Source of the DNA: an uncultured Parasutterella sp. | Lineage (GTDB): Bacteria > Pseudomonadota > Gammaproteobacteria > Burkholderiales > Burkholderiaceae_F | Assembly (NCBI GenBank): GCA_900766055.1 | Contig: CAAFTZ010000126.1 | Location: forward strand, 1-9,118 | Length of the DNA stretch: 9,118 nucleotides | Reading direction: 5' to 3' | In this document: positions 7,064-9,118 of the stretch, piece by piece | How the letters are laid out: each line of letters opens with the position of its first letter | Position numbering within the stretch: the stretch's first letter is position 1 | Notes under the pieces: model-generated | Told to the model about the DNA's origin: nothing | What the model saw: the letters and a program-made list of their open reading frames with translations, nothing else | Database searches by the model: none | Position numbers and translations under genes: made by a program

Positions 7064-7633
7064 TTATTTCTCCCCGGCGCCCTTAATCTCGGCGTCAAAC
7101 CATCCCGAATTCAAATTCCACCCGTCATCCTTTCTCAGTGTTACTTGGAACGGGCGAGGCAGTTTGGAAGTATCTAAATAAAAACGAGCCCGCGCTTCAT
7201 AATCTTCAGGATTAAGACTGCGGTAGGAGCCCACATACAAATTATTTATCGTTTTAATAAATCTGAGAGCACCCTCCAGCGAAGCGAAACTTTGCGTCAT
7301 ACCGCCGATGGCAACGCGGTAGCTGCGCGTAAGAGGATTAAAACTCAGCCGGATAGTCTCTTTAATCCCGCAAATAGAGCGATCAAACCAGTACCAGCGT
7401 TTTTTTTCCACCTCGACTTCAATCACGAAATAAAGCGTGATACCGCGCTGAAGAACATCCTCAACCTCAGAGCTCAGTTCAAATTCAAAACTGCCGCTGA
7501 AATACAGCCCCTTTGCCGGCACTTCGTGCCCCTCAATAATGGGGTCAACAGGCACGACAACATCCGAAGCCAAGGCACTAAGAGAAGCACTCATGGCAAG
7601 GAAGCTAATCGCAAGCAGTTTCTTTAGGTACAT
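7064..7633 (-). CDS. DUF4390 family exported protein
   Basis: A 189-residue protein of unknown function, matching the DUF4390 family found next to ntrY in Betaproteobacteria. A typical Sec signal peptide opens it: MYLKK, a hydrophobic stretch FLAMSASLSA, and probable cleavage after ALA (residues 20-22), giving a periplasmic protein of about 167 residues. The mature part is mostly predicted beta strand, with the family-like stretches GITLYFVIEVEVEKKRWYWF, RSYRVAIG and a C-terminal RPFQVTL, and no catalytic motif I can name. The ATG at 7633 overlaps the rsmB stop (TGATG). A TTG one codon earlier (7636) is possible but less likely. The gene ends directly against the ntrY start. That position suggests its product works with the extracytoplasmic sensor region of NtrY; this is inference from context only. 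Confidence 0.88.
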   Translation of the reverse strand: MYLKKLLAISFLAMSASLSALASDVVVPVDPIIEGHEVPAKGLYFSGSFEFELSSEVEDVLQRGITLYFVIEVEVEKKRWYWFDRSICGIKETIRLSFNPLTRSYRVAIGGMTQSFASLEGALRFIKTINNLYVGSYRSLNPEDYEARARFYLDTSKLPRPFQVTLRKDDGWNLNSGWFDAEIKGAGEK

Positions 7634-8937
7634 CAAATTTTCTCAAGTAAAGCGTAAAAGAATCCGTCATGCGTAGCAGGCCATACAGAATCAGAATCCT
7701 GAAGGCTCTCTGCGGGAGCAAGCGATAAAAGTTTCTCGCCTTTCGGTCCGATCGGAATCAGTTTGGCGTCGGGATGACGGGCGCAAAAGCCCTCGATTCC
7801 GCGCGGTCCCTCTTCGGGGAAAACCGAGCAGACGGCATATAGAATTCTGCCATTATTTGCCAAGAGGGGCCACATTGTTTCCAGAAGCTTTCCCTGAGTT
7901 CGGGCAAGTTTGCCAATATCCTCGGGCTTTCTTGACCAAGGAATATCAGGATGCCTTCTTACGATTCCGGAGGCGGTACAGGGAGCATCCAGGAGAATCC
8001 TTTCAAAGGGCCGCCCGTCCCACCATTTTTTAGGCTCGCCTGCGTCTGCAACCGCCACTTTTGCTTTCAAACCCAGTCGGTCAAGGTTTTCGGTAATCCG
8101 GGAAGCACGCTTGGGATCAATTTCAAGCGCTGTCATATCCACCTCGGTCAGCTCCAAAATATGAGCCGTCTTACCGCCGGGAGCCGCGCAGGCGTCCAAA
8201 ACACGCATGCCCTTCTTTGCATCAAGGAGTTCGGCAGCCAATTGACTGCCGGCATCCTGCACAGAAACCTCTCCCTCCGTGAAACCGGGAACCTCTTTTA
8301 CCGGCTTCGGAGACAGAAGGATCAAGCCGAATTTTCCGGCTCGCTCTGTCGGGATCCCTGCCTTTTCCAGTTTGGCTTTCGCCTCTTCTACCGATACTTT
8401 TCTTGTGTTGACGCGAAGCGTCATCGGCGGATGTTTTTGCTGAAGCGCAAAAATTTCAAGCGCTTGTTCGCCAAACACAGCCTCGTAGCGTCGAATCCAC
8501 CAGTCGGGAGCGTTGAAACGAACCGTCGGCTGCTTTTCGGCCTTCGCTAAAAGCTCAGTCTTTTCTCTACCGAATCGCCTCAAAATCGCATTGACGAAAT
8601 TTGCGGCCTTCATCATTTGGCGGGAATGCTTCGCCGCTGCCACCGCTTCATTAACGACAGTAAAAGGCTTTTCTTTTCCCTCGCTCAAAAGACCCAGCGC
8701 AAGTTCGATTAACGCCAATACGTCGTCAGCAGGTGCGCGAGATATGAGATCCGAAGAGAGTTTTTGCAGAAGAGCTCTCTGGCGTACAGCGGTGTACAGA
8801 ACGCTTTGGCAGGCGCTCCTGTTTTCGGAATCCTTCGGCAGTCCTTCGAGCACCTTCTCTATCGAGAGACCCTTTTTGACTCCGATCCAAAGCGGAATCG
8901 TCTGCGTAAGAGTGACGGCTAAGGCGGCGGAACTCAT
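7633..8937 (-). CDS. rsmB: 16S rRNA (cytosine-967-C5)-methyltransferase RsmB
   Basis: A 434-residue SAM-dependent methyltransferase that makes m5C967 in 16S rRNA (E. coli RsmB, 429 aa). The N-terminal ~130 residues form the NusB-like RNA-binding domain (LAVTLTQTIPLW; NEAVAAAKHSRQMMKAANFVNAILRR at 96-121). An FMN/Sun-type linker and the Rossmann methyltransferase domain follow. The SAM site is VLDACAAPGGKT (246-257), with the acidic LEID (271-274) at the end of strand 2. Motif IV is LLDAPCTASG (315-324) with C320, and motif VI is YAVCSVFPEEG (367-377) with C370, the probable nucleophile equivalent to E. coli C389. The end DGFFYALLEK is typical. Its ATG overlaps the fmt stop as ATGA (8934-8937), and its stop overlaps the DUF4390 start. 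Confidence 0.96.
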   Translation of the reverse strand: MSSAALAVTLTQTIPLWIGVKKGLSIEKVLEGLPKDSENRSACQSVLYTAVRQRALLQKLSSDLISRAPADDVLALIELALGLLSEGKEKPFTVVNEAVAAAKHSRQMMKAANFVNAILRRFGREKTELLAKAEKQPTVRFNAPDWWIRRYEAVFGEQALEIFALQQKHPPMTLRVNTRKVSVEEAKAKLEKAGIPTERAGKFGLILLSPKPVKEVPGFTEGEVSVQDAGSQLAAELLDAKKGMRVLDACAAPGGKTAHILELTEVDMTALEIDPKRASRITENLDRLGLKAKVAVADAGEPKKWWDGRPFERILLDAPCTASGIVRRHPDIPWSRKPEDIGKLARTQGKLLETMWPLLANNGRILYAVCSVFPEEGPRGIEGFCARHPDAKLIPIGPKGEKLLSLAPAESLQDSDSVWPATHDGFFYALLEKI

Positions 8938-9118
8938 TTAAGAACCTCTCCTTTGGAAAAGGCATGACCGGCAATAAAGTCTCGAACATCCAGCTGTTTT
9001 CCGCCGGGTCTCTGCAGACGAGTAATACGCAAAACAGAAGCGCCGCCGCAGGCAGCTAGAATCCCTTTTGCACCGCTTTCAATGACTGTTCCCGGGGCCT
9101 CTCCGGTTTTCTTTTCCG
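8934..9118 (-). CDS. fmt: Methionyl-tRNA formyltransferase, C-terminal fragment (5' end outside the window)
   Basis: The last ~61 codons of fmt, whose enzyme transfers a formyl group from 10-formyl-THF to initiator Met-tRNA. The visible part is the C-terminal tRNA-binding (OB-fold) domain: GEAPGTVIESGAKGILAACG, then VLRITRLQRPGGKQL and DFIAGHAFSKGEVLK before the TGA. The pattern APGTV...GI..ACG......LQ.PGGK is a firm family signature. The catalytic N-terminal formyltransferase domain lies to the right of the window. The stop is at 8934-8936 and overlaps the rsmB ATG by four bases, which supports co-translation. fmt followed by rsmB is a common proteobacterial order. Confidence 0.95.
   Translation of the reverse strand, partial: EKKTGEAPGTVIESGAKGILAACGGASVLRITRLQRPGGKQLDVRDFIAGHAFSKGEVLK

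Noticed and set aside
7634..7636. TTG as the start of the DUF4390 gene
   Set aside because: The ATG at 7633 gives the classic TGATG overlap with rsmB and a proper signal peptide; the TTG only adds one residue.
8726..8989. Minus-strand 87-codon reading frame spanning the fmt/rsmB junction
   Set aside because: It overlaps both fmt and rsmB in another frame and has no recognisable features; those two genes are clearly the real coding regions.

Overview
The window looks like a chromosomal stretch from a low-GC member of the Burkholderiales (Betaproteobacteria), probably a gut Sutterellaceae genus such as Sutterella or Parasutterella. Three things point there: the gene order fmt–rsmB–DUF4390–ntrY–ntrX–trkA–trkH, which is a familiar betaproteobacterial arrangement; a short NtrX-type regulator without an ATPase domain; and a DUF1840 protein. 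The genus is inferred from these features and the moderate GC content, not from a database match.

Reading from the right, positions 9118 down to 1126 form one tightly packed minus-strand gene series. It contains the 3' end of fmt (initiator-tRNA formylation), rsmB (16S rRNA m5C methylation), a secreted DUF4390 protein, the ntrY sensor kinase, the ntrX-like response regulator, and trkA and trkH (potassium uptake). Junctions are overlapping or nearly so: ATGA between fmt and rsmB, TGATG between rsmB and DUF4390, TAA-ATG between DUF4390 and ntrY, and 1 nt between trkA and trkH. The exceptions are 48 nt between ntrY and ntrX and 27 nt between ntrX and trkA. The layout suggests co-transcription of translation-related genes with an envelope-sensing two-component system and a potassium transporter.

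A plus-strand DUF1840 gene (705-1058) converges on this series, with a strong intrinsic terminator between them. Divergent from it, on the minus strand, is a mannose-family PTS EIIA gene (125-571).

The left 177 bases are the unusual part. The 3' end of the EIIA gene runs into a nested inverted-repeat structure (128-177) that resembles the right end / omega-RNA 3' end of an IS200/IS605-type element. This structure supplies the last ~16 codons and the stop. About 50 bases further on, at position 76 on the minus strand, begins a sequence with the hallmarks of a bacterial group II intron 5' end (GTGCGCC start, then a GTGAAAGTCC segment). The rest of the intron lies outside the window. The picture is a nested mobile-element scar at the end of the EIIA gene, where ptsH and ptsI would normally be expected. 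No rRNA, tRNA or CRISPR array was seen, and no convincing previously undescribed multi-gene system.
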